From positions 1 to 64,000 of the forward strand of contig NZ_JASDCU010000004.1 of NCBI RefSeq assembly GCF_030407765.1: DNA of 64,000 nucleotides, read 5' to 3'. Below the pieces are notes generated by a model, which did no database searches, was not told the origin of the DNA, and saw nothing but the letters and a program-made list of their open reading frames with translations. A program made the translations under genes and the position numbers. Shown here piece by piece: positions 41,320-50,670 of the stretch. This stretch comes from Microbacterium sp. APC 3901. GTDB taxonomy: Bacteria > Actinomycetota > Actinomycetes > Actinomycetales > Microbacteriaceae. Position 1 is the first letter of the stretch, and each line of letters starts with the position of its first letter.

Positions 41320-42307
41320 GGTCGACTCCTTCGCGCGGGTAGCGCACCCCGATCTGAGCGCGGATCTCGTCGAGGGTTCCCATGATCGCGACGCTCTCGG
41401 CGATCGGCAGGATGTCGCCCTCGAGCACGCCGTCGGCGACGAGGCGCTCGGCCGCGTGGGCCTGGTACTGCATGCCGCGGCCCGCGACCTCTGAGACGTA
41501 CTCTTCGACCGCCGTGCCGTCGGGGAGCACGACACGGAACGTCGTCGGGGTGTACCAGACGCGATCGATGTCGATGCGCGCCTTCGTGCCGATGATGCTC
41601 GCGGCGTTCGGGCCAGCTGCTCGCGACGACGAGAGGGTGGTCGAGATCGCGCCGCCCTCGTGAGTCATGACGGTGGCGACCTCGGCATCCGCTCCGGTCT
41701 CGATGAGCCGGGCCACGGAGTGGATGGATGTCGGTGCGCCCAGGACGTCCCAGACGAACGAGACGGGGTAGATGCCGAGGTCGAGCAGCGCACCCCCGCC
41801 GAGTTCGAGAGCGTTCAGGCGGTGGCCGGGGTCGTCGGGGAGGAGCTGGGTGTGGTCGGCGCTGACGGCGCGGATCTCGCCGAGCGTGCCGTCTGCGATG
41901 ATCTCGCGGATGCGCACCATGTGCGGCAGATACCGCGTCCACATGGCCTCCATCGCCAGCAGCCCCCGTTCGGCGGCGAGGCGCTGCAGGTCTTCGGCCT
42001 CGCTGCGGTTGAGGGTGAACGCCTTCTCGACGAGCACGTGTTTGCCGGCCTCGAGCGCGAGGCGGGCGTTCTCGTGGTGCATCGGGTGCGGGGTGGAGAC
42101 GTAGATGATGTCGACCTCGGGGTCGGCGACGAGGGCTTCGTACGAGGGATGCGCGCGCGGGATGTCGAAGCGGGCGGCGAATGCGTCGGCCGACTCCTGC
42201 GAGCGCGAGCCGACGGCGACGAGATCGAGCCCTGCCGTGCGCAGATCGGATGCGAACGCGCCGGCGATGCCGCCGGTCGCGAGGATTCCCCAACGAAGAC
42301 CAGTCAT
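41312..42307 (-). CDS. Gfo/Idh/MocA-family oxidoreductase (dihydrodiol dehydrogenase-like)
   Basis: A 331-residue NAD(P)-dependent enzyme. Rossmann motif GILATGGIAGAFASDL; IIYVSTPHPMHHENARLAL; the family motif is HVLVEKAFTLNRSEAEDL, with EKA in place of EKP as in the dimeric dihydrodiol-dehydrogenase branch; then EAMWTRYLPHM and GGGALLDLGIYPVSFVWDVLG. ATG 42307 is six bases after a TACGCT box (42319-42314), so it is probably leaderless. It shares a transcript with the NYN gene, whose start it overlaps, although no functional link is known. Confidence 0.88.
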   Translation of the reverse strand: MTGLRWGILATGGIAGAFASDLRTAGLDLVAVGSRSQESADAFAARFDIPRAHPSYEALVADPEVDIIYVSTPHPMHHENARLALEAGKHVLVEKAFTLNRSEAEDLQRLAAERGLLAMEAMWTRYLPHMVRIREIIADGTLGEIRAVSADHTQLLPDDPGHRLNALELGGGALLDLGIYPVSFVWDVLGAPTSIHSVARLIETGADAEVATVMTHEGGAISTTLSSSRAAGPNAASIIGTKARIDIDRVWYTPTTFRVVLPDGTAVEEYVSEVAGRGMQYQAHAAERLVADGVLEGDILPIAESVAIMGTLDEIRAQIGVRYPREGVDHG

Positions 42308-42313
42308 GGTCTC

Positions 42314-42319
42314 AGCGTA
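42314..42319 (-). promoter_or_regulatory. -10 box of the oxidoreductase/NYN operon
   Basis: TACGCT on the minus strand, six bases before ATG 42307; no ribosome site is present. Confidence 0.5.
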
Positions 42320-42345
42320 GAGGGTCTCACCGACAGCCGGGACGA

Positions 42346-43401
42346 TCAGGTCAGCGTCGCCAGGCTCCGCTGCGGGACCAGGGGGAAGACCTGCTCGGCG
42401 ATTCGCTCGAGTTCCTCGTCGAGCGGCGACGCCTGGATGAGGAGGAGCGTGATGCCCGCATCCGCATACTCGTGGATGCGCTCGGCGACCTGATCGGCCG
42501 TGCCGACCAGATTCGGGCGGAGCCCGCGAGTGCCGACCGAGTACTCGCGACGTGTCAGCTCGAGCGACAGCTTCGAGTTGCGCTGGAACTCCTCGAACGA
42601 TGCGTAGCCGGGGGAGTCGGGGTCGACCGTCGTGATGCGCTCGAGTTCGCGCAGAGCCTCAGCCTCGGTGTCGCGGACGATCACGTAGGCCGGCATGCCG
42701 AACTCCGAGACGGGCCGACCGTGCAGCCGGTCGGAACGGGCGTTCATGTCGGCGACGTTCGCCCGCACCTCGTCGAGGGTGCCGCCGTGCATGACGTAGG
42801 CGTCGGCGAAGCCGGCGATCGACTCGCGACCCGCCTCGCTCTCGCCCCCGGCGAAGATCACGGGGTGGTTCGACGGCTTCGGCTCGACGATCGTCCCGTC
42901 GAGGGAGTAGTGCGAACCGGCGAACGAGTACGGTGTGTGCTCCCACAGGCCGTTCAGCACGGTGACGAACTCCTCTGCCTGCACGTAGCGCTCGTCATGG
43001 GTCGTGAACTGACCGCCGAACTGTCGTGCCTCTTCTGCCCACCAGGCAGCCACGACGTTGAGGGCGACGCGCCCGGGCGCGACCTGGTCGAGTGTGGAGA
43101 CGGTCTTCGCGAGCACCGCCGGCAGATGGAACCCGGGTCGCACGGCCGTCATCACGCGCAGACGCTCGGTGACGGCGAGGATGGATGCCGACAGCGACCA
43201 CGCCTCGAGGCTCGGCGCGTCGATGCCCTTGCGGTCGTTGAGGTAGAGCTCCGGAACGAGCGTGGTGTGGAATCCGAGCCGGTCGGCTGTCACCGACACC
43301 TCGCGGATGTACTCCCACGTGGCCGCCATACGGCCCTCATCCGTGACGTTGCGCAGGAATCCGCCATAGACGGGGGTCCAGTAACCGAGGTCGATTGGCA
43401 T
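42346..43401 (-). CDS. LLM-class flavin monooxygenase (SsuD-like)
   Basis: A 351-residue luciferase-like TIM-barrel monooxygenase. It starts MPIDLGYWTPVYGGFLRNV and has PELYLNDRKG, LAKTVSTLDQVAPGRVALNVVAAWWAEEARQFGG and PVIFAGGESEAGRESIAGFADAYV, which match the alkanesulfonate/dimethylsulfone monooxygenase branch that uses FMNH2 from a separate reductase to break C-S bonds. It lies 34 bases after metY on the same strand, so released sulfite would feed the sulfur pathway. ATG 43401 has AGGAGA upstream. Exact substrate unknown. Confidence 0.87.
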   Translation of the reverse strand: MPIDLGYWTPVYGGFLRNVTDEGRMAATWEYIREVSVTADRLGFHTTLVPELYLNDRKGIDAPSLEAWSLSASILAVTERLRVMTAVRPGFHLPAVLAKTVSTLDQVAPGRVALNVVAAWWAEEARQFGGQFTTHDERYVQAEEFVTVLNGLWEHTPYSFAGSHYSLDGTIVEPKPSNHPVIFAGGESEAGRESIAGFADAYVMHGGTLDEVRANVADMNARSDRLHGRPVSEFGMPAYVIVRDTEAEALRELERITTVDPDSPGYASFEEFQRNSKLSLELTRREYSVGTRGLRPNLVGTADQVAERIHEYADAGITLLLIQASPLDEELERIAEQVFPLVPQRSLATLT

Positions 43402-43435
43402 GGTTCTCCTAGGGCTGATCGGATCGAGTGGGGGC

Positions 43436-44728
43436 TCAGGCGAGCGCGAGCGCGCTGTCGAGGTCGGCGATCAGGTCGCCCGGATCCTCGAGCCCGGCCG
43501 ACAGGCGGATCGTCGTGAACGAGATGCCGGCGGAGGCACGCTGATCGGCGGTGAGGTGCGAGTGCGTCATCGACGCGGGATGGTTGACGAGGCTGCGGGC
43601 GTCGCCGATGTTCGCGACGAGTCGGATGACCTTCAGCGCGTCGATCACCCTCGCCACCCTGGTATCGGTCTCCGAATCCTCGGCCACCGCGAGATCGAAC
43701 GAGAAGACCGACGGACCGCCCCGCGGCAGATAGCGCTGAGCGAGGGAATGCCAGCGGTTGCCCTCGAGGCCGGGGTGGTGCACGGTGGCGACAGCCGGAT
43801 GCTCCTGCAGATGCCGTGCGATCTCGAGCGCGGTCCCGCTCTGCCGCGACACCCGCAGGTCGAGCGTCTCGATCCCCTGGAGGATCTGCCACGCGTTGAA
43901 GGGGGACAGCGACGGCCCGAGATCGTGCACGTACTTCGACTTCACCAGGGCGGCGAACGCCTGGCCGCTGCCGAAGCGGTCCCAGAGCGCGAAGTCGCCG
44001 ATCCGCGCGTAGGGCTCGGTGAACTGGGGCCAGCGTCCCGGCTCGCGACCGAAGTCGAACGTGCCGAGATCGACGACGACGCCGCCGAGCGATGTGCCGT
44101 GGCCGCCGAGGAACTTCGTCGCGGAGTGCACCACGAAGTCGGCACCGTGCTCGCCCGGGCGCACGAGATACGGAGTGCCGACGGTGTTGTCGATCACGAG
44201 CGGCACTCCCGCGGCATGTGCGATGTCGGCGACCGCGCGGATGTCGAGCACCTGAGCGATCGGATTCGCGATGGACTCGGCGAACAGCACCCGGGTCTCG
44301 GGGCGAATCGCCGCGCGCCACGCGTCGGGGTCGTCCTGGTCGACGAACGTCACCGGAATGCCGAAGTCGTCGAAGGTCTCCTGCAGCAGGTCCACAGTGC
44401 CGCCGTACAGCTGGGCGGCGGCGACGATGTGCCCGCCACGGCCGACCAGGGCGAGCAGGGTGACCGCGACCGCCGCTTGACCGGAGGCGACCGCGACGGC
44501 CGTCGTGCCGCCCTCGAGGGCGGCCACGCGCTCTTCGAGGATCTGCTGGGTCGGGCTCGCGTTGCGGCTGTACAGGTTGCCTGCGGCGCGCAGCGCGAAG
44601 AGGTCGGCGGCGTCCGCCAGCGAGGCGAACTCGTAGGCGGCGGTCTGATAGATCGGCGGGACGGCGCTGTTCTGCGGCGTTCCCGGCACGTAGCCCGCCT
44701 GGATCTGTCTGGTGGCGAACTCGGTCAT
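43436..44728 (-). CDS. metY: O-acetylhomoserine sulfhydrylase MetY
   Basis: A 430-residue PLP enzyme of the Cys/Met metabolism family. The PLP Lys is in [18 protein letters not shown], and the phosphate/ring region includes [23 protein letters not shown]. The length and the start [29 protein letters not shown] are those of O-acetylhomoserine aminocarboxypropyltransferase. It joins sulfide to O-acetylhomoserine to make homocysteine. ATG 44728 overlaps the stop of the alpha/beta hydrolase gene by four bases. No metX homologue is next to it. Confidence 0.93.
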   Translation of the reverse strand: MTEFATRQIQAGYVPGTPQNSAVPPIYQTAAYEFASLADAADLFALRAAGNLYSRNASPTQQILEERVAALEGGTTAVAVASGQAAVAVTLLALVGRGGHIVAAAQLYGGTVDLLQETFDDFGIPVTFVDQDDPDAWRAAIRPETRVLFAESIANPIAQVLDIRAVADIAHAAGVPLVIDNTVGTPYLVRPGEHGADFVVHSATKFLGGHGTSLGGVVVDLGTFDFGREPGRWPQFTEPYARIGDFALWDRFGSGQAFAALVKSKYVHDLGPSLSPFNAWQILQGIETLDLRVSRQSGTALEIARHLQEHPAVATVHHPGLEGNRWHSLAQRYLPRGGPSVFSFDLAVAEDSETDTRVARVIDALKVIRLVANIGDARSLVNHPASMTHSHLTADQRASAGISFTTIRLSAGLEDPGDLIADLDSALALA

Positions 44729-45417
44729 GCGATCGCCAGGCTCCCGACCGAGTGCGTCCGCACGATCGGCGCGTGGGCGTCTCCGGCGCGCAGGCGCTCG
44801 AGCCACTGCACGAGCGATGCCGCCACGCTGCGGTGCGAGTGGTCGTTGAGCGCGTCGTGCAGCCCGTCGACCGTCTCGACGACCTCGAGATCAGGCACCG
44901 CGCGCAGCGCCGCGATCACCTGCGGCAGCGGCGACACGCTGTCGGCGCCGCCGTGGATCGCGAGCACCGGAACCTCGATAGCTGCGAGATCGGCGGGTGC
45001 AGGAAGAGGCTCGGCGACGGTGAGAGGCTCGGACGACGCCTCGGTGGCGAGCACTCCGAGATGCAGCGGGCACGCCGTGCGCTCCTCGGCGGACGGAAGC
45101 GCGCTCTCCGCGTCCACCAGCGTGCCGACGACGACGACGGCCTCGGTCGGGGCGCCCTCTGCGACGAGGCGCAGGACCGCGGATGCCGCAGCATCCGCTC
45201 CGATGAGCACGCGCGGCAGGTCGCGGACAGCCGAGAGCCAGTCGCTCGCCGACTCCGCGTCCTCGTCGAAGACGGCGACGACGTAGCCGTCGGCGCTCAG
45301 GCGGCGCCCGAAGCGCTCATAGACGCCCGCGCGCTCACCACGCCCGGTCACGACGGCGAGAGTGCCGCGGACGCGGGCCGGTGGCGCCCAGAGTGCAGGG
45401 GAGGAGGTCGTGGTCAT
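44725..45417 (-). CDS. Alpha/beta-hydrolase fold protein with altered nucleophile elbow
   Basis: A 230-residue small alpha/beta hydrolase. The expected GxSxG elbow appears as VLIGADAAASAVL: Asp stands where Ser is normal. The acid region is VLAIHGGADSVSP and the catalytic His is in VETVDGLHDALNDHSHR. An Asp nucleophile is known in haloalkane dehalogenases and epoxide hydrolases, so a different chemistry is possible, but loss of activity is also possible. It is not MetX, which is about 370 residues with a GGSMGG motif. It heads an operon with metY and the flavin monooxygenase. ATG 45417 is a best guess; ATG 45426 is in frame. Confidence 0.75.
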   Translation of the reverse strand: MTTTSSPALWAPPARVRGTLAVVTGRGERAGVYERFGRRLSADGYVVAVFDEDAESASDWLSAVRDLPRVLIGADAAASAVLRLVAEGAPTEAVVVVGTLVDAESALPSAEERTACPLHLGVLATEASSEPLTVAEPLPAPADLAAIEVPVLAIHGGADSVSPLPQVIAALRAVPDLEVVETVDGLHDALNDHSHRSVAASLVQWLERLRAGDAHAPIVRTHSVGSLAIA

Positions 45418-45525
45418 GGGTCCCATCCTGTTGTCGGTCCCGCGGGGCCGCAGCCGATATTTCGCCGTGTTGCGATACGTGACCCTCCGATTCGCGGGAG
45501 ATTGTGGGCTGCTGCGGCGCGCTCC

Positions 45526-45531
45526 TACGTT
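45526..45531 (+). promoter_or_regulatory. -10 box of the ABC binding-protein gene
   Basis: TACGTT lies seven bases before ATG 45539. The 121-base divergent region toward the hydrolase gene also has an imperfect dyad around CGTGTTGCGATACG (about 45467-45480), a possible operator shared by the two operons. Confidence 0.45.
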
Positions 45532-45538
45532 CACTGTC

Positions 45539-47059
45539 ATGACCACCCGATCTCGCCTTCCTCTGTTCGCCGCTGCGACGGCCGCGACCCTCGCCCTGGC
45601 CGGCTGCGCCGGTGCATCCGCCGCTCCCTCCGACCCATCAGGGACGACATCGCTGACCTGGGGCTGGGCTCTGCCCACCAGCTGGGATCCGGTGACCTCG
45701 ACCGCCGGATGGGACACACATGCGCTCGCGCTGGTCTACGACGGCCTCACTCAGCTCGACACGGAGGGTGAGGTCGTTCCCGGTCTCGCGGAGAGCTGGG
45801 AATACAACGCCGACGGCACCGCGATCACGTTCCATCTGCGCGAGGGGGCGGAGTTCACGGACGGCACTCCGGTCACAGCCGATGCGGTGAAGCAGAGCAT
45901 CGAACGCGGGCGCGATCAGGAGAACTCCACGCTCGCCGGCCAGCTGCGGATCGTCGTCGGCATCGATGTCGACGACGAGCGAACGGTCACCGTCCATCTC
46001 GACCAGGCCGACTACCAGGTGCCGTACCTCTTCGCCGGCAAGACGGGCTTCATCGTGAACCCGGCGGCGTTCGACGACGTCACGACCCTCGCGACCCAGC
46101 CCGAGGGATCGGGTCCGTTCGCTCTCACCGAGTACGTGCCCAACGCCCACGCCGATCTCGAGAAGAACGAGGACTACTGGAACGCCGAGCACATCTTCAT
46201 CGACGACTTCTCGATCGTCCCCGTCACGGATCCTGCGACGGTCGTCGCCGGTGTGAGCTCGGGGCAGTGGGATGTCGCGCAGGTCCCCCCGGCTCAGGTC
46301 GACGGCGCGGAGGCGGCGAATCTGGAGGTCGAGACGATCAGGGCTCTCACCGTGCGGGCCCTCGACGTCAACAGCACCGTGGCTCCGTTCGACGACCAGC
46401 GCGTGCTCCAGGCCATCAGTCATGCCACGGACAGGCAGGCCCTCGTCGACGCGGCGTACTTCGGGCAGGGCACGCCGAACTGGCAGCCGTTCCCCGAGGG
46501 GTACGTCGCGCACAGCCCGGAGCTCGACGAGCTGTACCCCCACGACGTGGATGCGGCCAAAGAGCTTCTCGCCGAAGCCGGTCACCCGGACGGACTCGAG
46601 ATCACCCTGTCGCTGACCGAGGACGACACCGCGCTCGCCGAGGTGCTGCAGGCGCAATGGGCTGAGGCCGGAATCGACGTGACCCTGAATGTCCTGCCCG
46701 CGGCAGCCGTCGCCCAGAACTACGTGCAGCGCACCCTGCCGTTCGTGCTCGACAGCTACTCTGGCCGCCAGTCGCCGCTGCAGGGGCTGGAGGTGCTCTA
46801 CGGCACCGAAGGGCTGATGAACCTGGGCCGGCAGACACCGTCCGAGCTCACCGAGGCGATCGACACGGCGAGAGCCACCCCCACGGATGCGGACGACTAC
46901 GCCGAGAAGATCCAGGATGCTGTCGAGATCGGTGTGGAGCTGCAGCCGAACACGTTCCTCTTCAGCTGGCCGCGGATCCTCGTGCACCCCGAGAAGGTGA
47001 CCGGCATCCGGCACTGGCTCGACGTGCAGCGATGGGAAGACGTCAAGGTCGAGGGCTGA
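45539..47059 (+). CDS. Peptide/nickel-type ABC substrate-binding lipoprotein
   Basis: A 506-residue SBP family-5 lipoprotein. The signal peptide ends in LALAGC (lipobox Cys near residue 23). The mature chain has YDGLTQLDTEGEVVPGLAESWEYNADGTAITFHLREGAEFTDGTPVTADAVKQS, the family core (ends: YDGLTQLD and FTDGTPVTADAV). It binds a solute for the Dpp-type importer that follows. Context with monooxygenases and metY suggests an organosulfur compound instead of a peptide. ATG 45539 is leaderless by its TACGTT box. Confidence 0.92.
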   Translation: MTTRSRLPLFAAATAATLALAGCAGASAAPSDPSGTTSLTWGWALPTSWDPVTSTAGWDTHALALVYDGLTQLDTEGEVVPGLAESWEYNADGTAITFHLREGAEFTDGTPVTADAVKQSIERGRDQENSTLAGQLRIVVGIDVDDERTVTVHLDQADYQVPYLFAGKTGFIVNPAAFDDVTTLATQPEGSGPFALTEYVPNAHADLEKNEDYWNAEHIFIDDFSIVPVTDPATVVAGVSSGQWDVAQVPPAQVDGAEAANLEVETIRALTVRALDVNSTVAPFDDQRVLQAISHATDRQALVDAAYFGQGTPNWQPFPEGYVAHSPELDELYPHDVDAAKELLAEAGHPDGLEITLSLTEDDTALAEVLQAQWAEAGIDVTLNVLPAAAVAQNYVQRTLPFVLDSYSGRQSPLQGLEVLYGTEGLMNLGRQTPSELTEAIDTARATPTDADDYAEKIQDAVEIGVELQPNTFLFSWPRILVHPEKVTGIRHWLDVQRWEDVKVEG

Positions 47060-47066
47060 GCACACC

Positions 47067-48089
47067 ATGCCGACAGTGATCGCCGAGAAGCTCGCAGTGC
47101 CCGAGCGCGACGACGGGGGCGCACGCCTCAGTGCGTGGCCCGCGATGAGGGTGATCCTCGCCACCCTCGTCACGGCGGTCACCGTCTTCCTCCTCGCCAC
47201 CTTCGCGACCTTCGGACTCGGGGCCGCGAGCGGATCGAATCCCGCAGCCGTCGCCCTCGGCGAGGTCGCCACACAGGCCGACGTCGACAGGCTGAACCAC
47301 CAGTTCGGGCTCGACCGTCCGTTCCTCGTGCGATATGTCGACTGGATCACGGGGGCCGTCACGGGTGATCTCGGCACCTCCTGGTTCACGACCATCCCGG
47401 TCGCAGACAGCATCGCCCAGGCCTTTCCCGTGAGCCTGTCGATCGCGGCGGGGGCGACGCTGTTCGCCCTCGTCTTCGGGTTCGCCGGCGGCGTGCTCGC
47501 CGCCGTGACCCGCGGAGGAGCGATCGATCGGGTGGTGACCGCCTTCAGCACGATCGCCGCCACGGTTCCCGCGTTCGTCGCGGCGATCGCACTGATCCTG
47601 CTCTTCTCCTACGCGATCCCGCTGTTCCCGGTCGCCGGGTACACCCCGCCGGAGAAAGACGTGGGAGCCTGGCTCGTCTGCCTCGTGCTTCCGTCGATCG
47701 CTCTCAGCCTGGACGCGGGAGCCGACATCGCCAGGCAGCTGCGGACCTCGCTCGTCAGCACGCTGGGGGAGAACTTCATCATCGGGGCCAGGGTGCACGG
47801 GCTCGGCCCCGCGCGCATCGTGTTCCGACACGCGCTGCCCATCGCCTCAGCCCCGGCGCTCTCGACTCTCGGCGTGCATGCGCCGCGCCTGGTCGGCGGA
47901 GCGGTCATCACCGAGGTGATCTTCGGGATGCCCGGACTCGGACAGCTCGCCAACCGTGCCGCACTGCAGGGGGACGTGCCCGTGGTGCAGGGGGTGCTCC
48001 TCGTGACGGTCGCGATGATCGTGATCGTCGGGGCCGTCCTCAACATCGTGATCTCCCGCGCAGGCGGAACCGAGAGGAGTGCCGCATGA
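47067..48089 (+). CDS. ABC transporter permease (DppB type)
   Basis: A 340-residue inner-membrane permease with six helices. The N-terminal part has the extracytoplasmic loop with RLNHQFGLDRPFLVRYVDWITGAVTGDLGTSW, as in DppB/OppB, and the ATPase-contact EAA loop is ENFIIGARVHGLGPARIVFRHALP. It begins seven bases after the binding-protein stop. The stop overlaps the start of the DppC-type gene (ATGA). Confidence 0.93.
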   Translation: MPTVIAEKLAVPERDDGGARLSAWPAMRVILATLVTAVTVFLLATFATFGLGAASGSNPAAVALGEVATQADVDRLNHQFGLDRPFLVRYVDWITGAVTGDLGTSWFTTIPVADSIAQAFPVSLSIAAGATLFALVFGFAGGVLAAVTRGGAIDRVVTAFSTIAATVPAFVAAIALILLFSYAIPLFPVAGYTPPEKDVGAWLVCLVLPSIALSLDAGADIARQLRTSLVSTLGENFIIGARVHGLGPARIVFRHALPIASAPALSTLGVHAPRLVGGAVITEVIFGMPGLGQLANRAALQGDVPVVQGVLLVTVAMIVIVGAVLNIVISRAGGTERSAA

Positions 48090-48961
48090 GCGTCATCGCA
48101 TCGCCGGCTGCAGTGAGACTGTGGCGCACCGGATGGAGCGTCAGACTCGCACTTCTCGTGCTCGTCGGCATGGTCCTGCTCGCCGTAGCGGGCCCCGCCC
48201 TCGCACCGCAGGATCCGCTCGCACAGAACGCGTCGGCAGCGCTGCAGGAGCCGAGCCTGGTGCACCTCCTCGGCACCGACTATCTCGGCAGAGACGTGCT
48301 CTCGCGGCTGTTCGCCGGGGCGCCGGCCTCTCTCATCAGCGCCGTCGCCGCGGCGCTCATCGGCCTCGTGCTCGGGGCGGTGCCCGGAGCCCTCAGCGCG
48401 TTCGTCCCGAGGGTCGCCGAGTGGCTCTCGCTGCGCATCGTCGACGCGCTCCTCGCTCTGCCGTTCATCCTGTTCGCGATCGTGTTCGCCGCGCTTCTGG
48501 GCAACGGTCTCATCCAGGCCACGCTCGCGATCGGCATCCTGCTCGCCCCGGGGTTCTTCCGCATCGCACGCGCTGCCACACTGCGGGTACGCGACTCCCC
48601 GTACATCGACGCGGCGGGCTATCTGGGCGCCTCCGCGTGGTGGATCCTGCGGCGGCACGTCTGGCGGCAGGTCGCGCCCAATCTGGTGGTCGCGACGGTC
48701 TCGGCACTCGGCGGCGCGCTTCTCGCCGTCGCGTCGCTCACCTTCCTCGGCATCGGGGTGCAGCCGCCGGCCCCGACCTGGGGAGGGATGCTGTCGAGCG
48801 ACCTCGGGTACCTCGGCCAGCGGCCGTGGGGTCCGCTCGCTCCGGCGCTCGCGATCATCGTCACCGTCGGCGCGCTCAATGTGGTCGCTGACGCGGCGCG
48901 GGACGTGCGGGGAGCAGCGGCGGTCGCGCCGGCGAAGCGGAAGGCGGCCGCGCATGTCTGA
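48086..48961 (+). CDS. ABC transporter permease (DppC type)
   Basis: A 291-residue permease. It carries the DppC start HLLGTDYLGRDVLSRLFAGAPASLISA, the EAA loop RDSPYIDAAGYLGASAWWILRRHVWRQVAPN and the end TFLGIGVQPPAPTWGGMLSSDLGYL. It pairs with the preceding permease. Coupled by ATGA at 48086; its stop lies inside the start of the ATPase gene (8-base overlap). Confidence 0.93.
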   Translation: MSVIASPAAVRLWRTGWSVRLALLVLVGMVLLAVAGPALAPQDPLAQNASAALQEPSLVHLLGTDYLGRDVLSRLFAGAPASLISAVAAALIGLVLGAVPGALSAFVPRVAEWLSLRIVDALLALPFILFAIVFAALLGNGLIQATLAIGILLAPGFFRIARAATLRVRDSPYIDAAGYLGASAWWILRRHVWRQVAPNLVVATVSALGGALLAVASLTFLGIGVQPPAPTWGGMLSSDLGYLGQRPWGPLAPALAIIVTVGALNVVADAARDVRGAAAVAPAKRKAAAHV

Positions 48962-49856
48962 CACCCGGTCGATCATCGAGGCGAGCGGCACCGAGGTCCG
49001 CACGGGCACCGTGCACGGAAGACCACTGCGCCCCTCCTTCGACGAAGCCTCCCTCGCGCGCCCGGCCACGGCCGCGGTCACGGATCTCGTGATCACCGCC
49101 TCCGACGGCACGGAACTCGTGCACGGAGTCTCGGCCTCGGTGCGCCCTGGCGAGGCTCTGGGCATCGTCGGCGAATCGGGAAGCGGCAAGACCCTCACCT
49201 GCCGCGCCCTGCTCGGCATCCTGCCTGCGGGTCTCGAGGTCACCGGCGGAACGGTGCAGGTCGCCGGGATCGATCTCACCGAGGCGGATGAACGGGCGTG
49301 GCGTCGCGTGCGCGGCACGCACATCGGGGCCGTCTTCCAGGACCCTGCCTCGTATCTGAACCCGGCGATTCCCGTGGGCGCACAGCTCGAGGAGACCCTG
49401 AGGATCACCGCCGCGCTGGGGCGTCGTCAGGCCAGGGAGCGCGCGCGCGAGCTGCTCGACGATCTCGGCATCCGCAGGGTCGACCTGGTGCTGCGTCAGC
49501 GTGTCGCTCAGCTCTCAGGAGGGATGCTGCAGCGCGTCCTCATCGCGATGGCGCTCGCCGCCGACCCCGCCGTGCTGATCGCGGACGAGGCGACGACGGC
49601 GCTCGACGTCACGGTGCAGGCGGAGCTGCTCGAGCTCCTCGGCCGTCTGCGCAGGGAACGCGATCTCGCGCTCATCCTGGTCTCGCACGACCTTGCCGTC
49701 GTCGCCCAGGTGTGCGAGCGCGTGCAGGTGTTCCGCGACGGACGCGTCGTCGAGGCCGGTGCGACGTCGCGGGTTCTGCGTGCACCTGCGCACGCCTACA
49801 CGCGGGAACTGCTCAGCGCGCACGCCGCATACGGACTCGAGAGGTTCCTCGCATGA
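48954..49856 (+). CDS. ABC transporter ATP-binding protein (DppD type)
   Basis: A 300-residue ATPase: Walker A GESGSGKTLT, signature LSGGMLQRVLI, Walker B VLIADEATTALDVTVQ. It carries about 45 extra N-terminal residues before the ATPase core (MSDTRSIIEASGTEV...), which I do not recognise; ATG 48954 is the only start compatible with the eight-base overlap with the permease gene. It pairs with the following DppF-type ATPase. The stop overlaps the next start (ATGA). Confidence 0.92.
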   Translation: MSDTRSIIEASGTEVRTGTVHGRPLRPSFDEASLARPATAAVTDLVITASDGTELVHGVSASVRPGEALGIVGESGSGKTLTCRALLGILPAGLEVTGGTVQVAGIDLTEADERAWRRVRGTHIGAVFQDPASYLNPAIPVGAQLEETLRITAALGRRQARERARELLDDLGIRRVDLVLRQRVAQLSGGMLQRVLIAMALAADPAVLIADEATTALDVTVQAELLELLGRLRRERDLALILVSHDLAVVAQVCERVQVFRDGRVVEAGATSRVLRAPAHAYTRELLSAHAAYGLERFLA

Positions 49857-50665
49857 CAGCGCCCATCCTCGAACTCGAAGACCTCACGGTCGACTACGGG
49901 CGCGTGCGCGTGCTCGATCGCATCTCGCTCGCCGTGCGCCCCGGCGAGGTCGTCGGCGTGGTCGGCGAATCCGGCTCAGGCAAGACGACTCTCGCCAAGG
50001 CCGTGCTTCGCGCGGTCGATCCCTCTGCCGGGTCGCGCCTCGTCGTGGACGGCCGAGACGTCACGCGCCTCCGCGGCGGCGCATTGCGGGCGTGGCGGCG
50101 CGGCGGCGCCGTGCAGTACGTGTTCCAGGATCCGCTCCGGTCTCTGGACCCGGGGGTCCGCGTCGCCGACTCGATCGTCGAGGGGCTTCGCATCGCGGGT
50201 GTCCCCGCAGCCGAGGCCGCACGCCGTCGCGCGGCGGCCCTCGCCGCCGTCGGTCTCGAGGAGGAGCTCATCGCGCGCCTGCCCGCAGGTCTGTCCGGCG
50301 GGCAGCGCCAGCGAGCGGCGATCGCCCGCGCACTGGTCGTCGAGCCGCGGCTGCTCCTGCTCGACGAGCCGGTCAGCGCCCTCGATGCGGCGAGCCGCGA
50401 CCGGGTCGTGCAGGCGCTCATCGCGTTGCGCGACGCTCGCGGATCCGACCTGGCGATGTTGGTGATCTCGCACGACATCGGATCGCTCGCCGCGATGAGC
50501 GACCGGCTGATCGTGCTCGACCACGGACGCATCGTCGAAGACGGACCCACCCGTCGTGTGATCTCGCGCCCCGAGCATCCGTACACCCGGCTGCTCATCG
50601 ACTCCGTCCCCCTCATCCATGCGCCTCGGGCGAACCGCCCGTCGCCCGCCCCCGTCAGGAGCTGA
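49853..50665 (+). CDS. ABC transporter ATP-binding protein (DppF type)
   Basis: A 270-residue ATPase: Walker A GESGSGKTTLAK, the Q-loop FQDPLRSLDP, signature LSGGQRQRAAI, Walker B LLLLDEPVSALD and the C-terminal oligopeptide-transporter ending RPEHPYTRLLIDSVP. With the DppD-type subunit it drives import. Six bases after its stop the SsuD-like gene begins, placing uptake and oxidation in a single operon. Confidence 0.93.
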   Translation: MTAPILELEDLTVDYGRVRVLDRISLAVRPGEVVGVVGESGSGKTTLAKAVLRAVDPSAGSRLVVDGRDVTRLRGGALRAWRRGGAVQYVFQDPLRSLDPGVRVADSIVEGLRIAGVPAAEAARRRAAALAAVGLEEELIARLPAGLSGGQRQRAAIARALVVEPRLLLLDEPVSALDAASRDRVVQALIALRDARGSDLAMLVISHDIGSLAAMSDRLIVLDHGRIVEDGPTRRVISRPEHPYTRLLIDSVPLIHAPRANRPSPAPVRS

Positions 50666-50670
50666 ATCAC

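Noticed and set aside
44725..45417. MetX (homoserine O-acetyltransferase) next to metY
   Set aside because: The protein has the right fold but is only 230 residues, has no GGSMGG motif and lacks the MetX lid region.
45418..45538. SAM or other sulfur-related riboswitch upstream of the metY operon
   Set aside because: I could not find a multi-helix core with conserved SAM-riboswitch bases on either strand; only an imperfect dyad and -10 boxes are visible.
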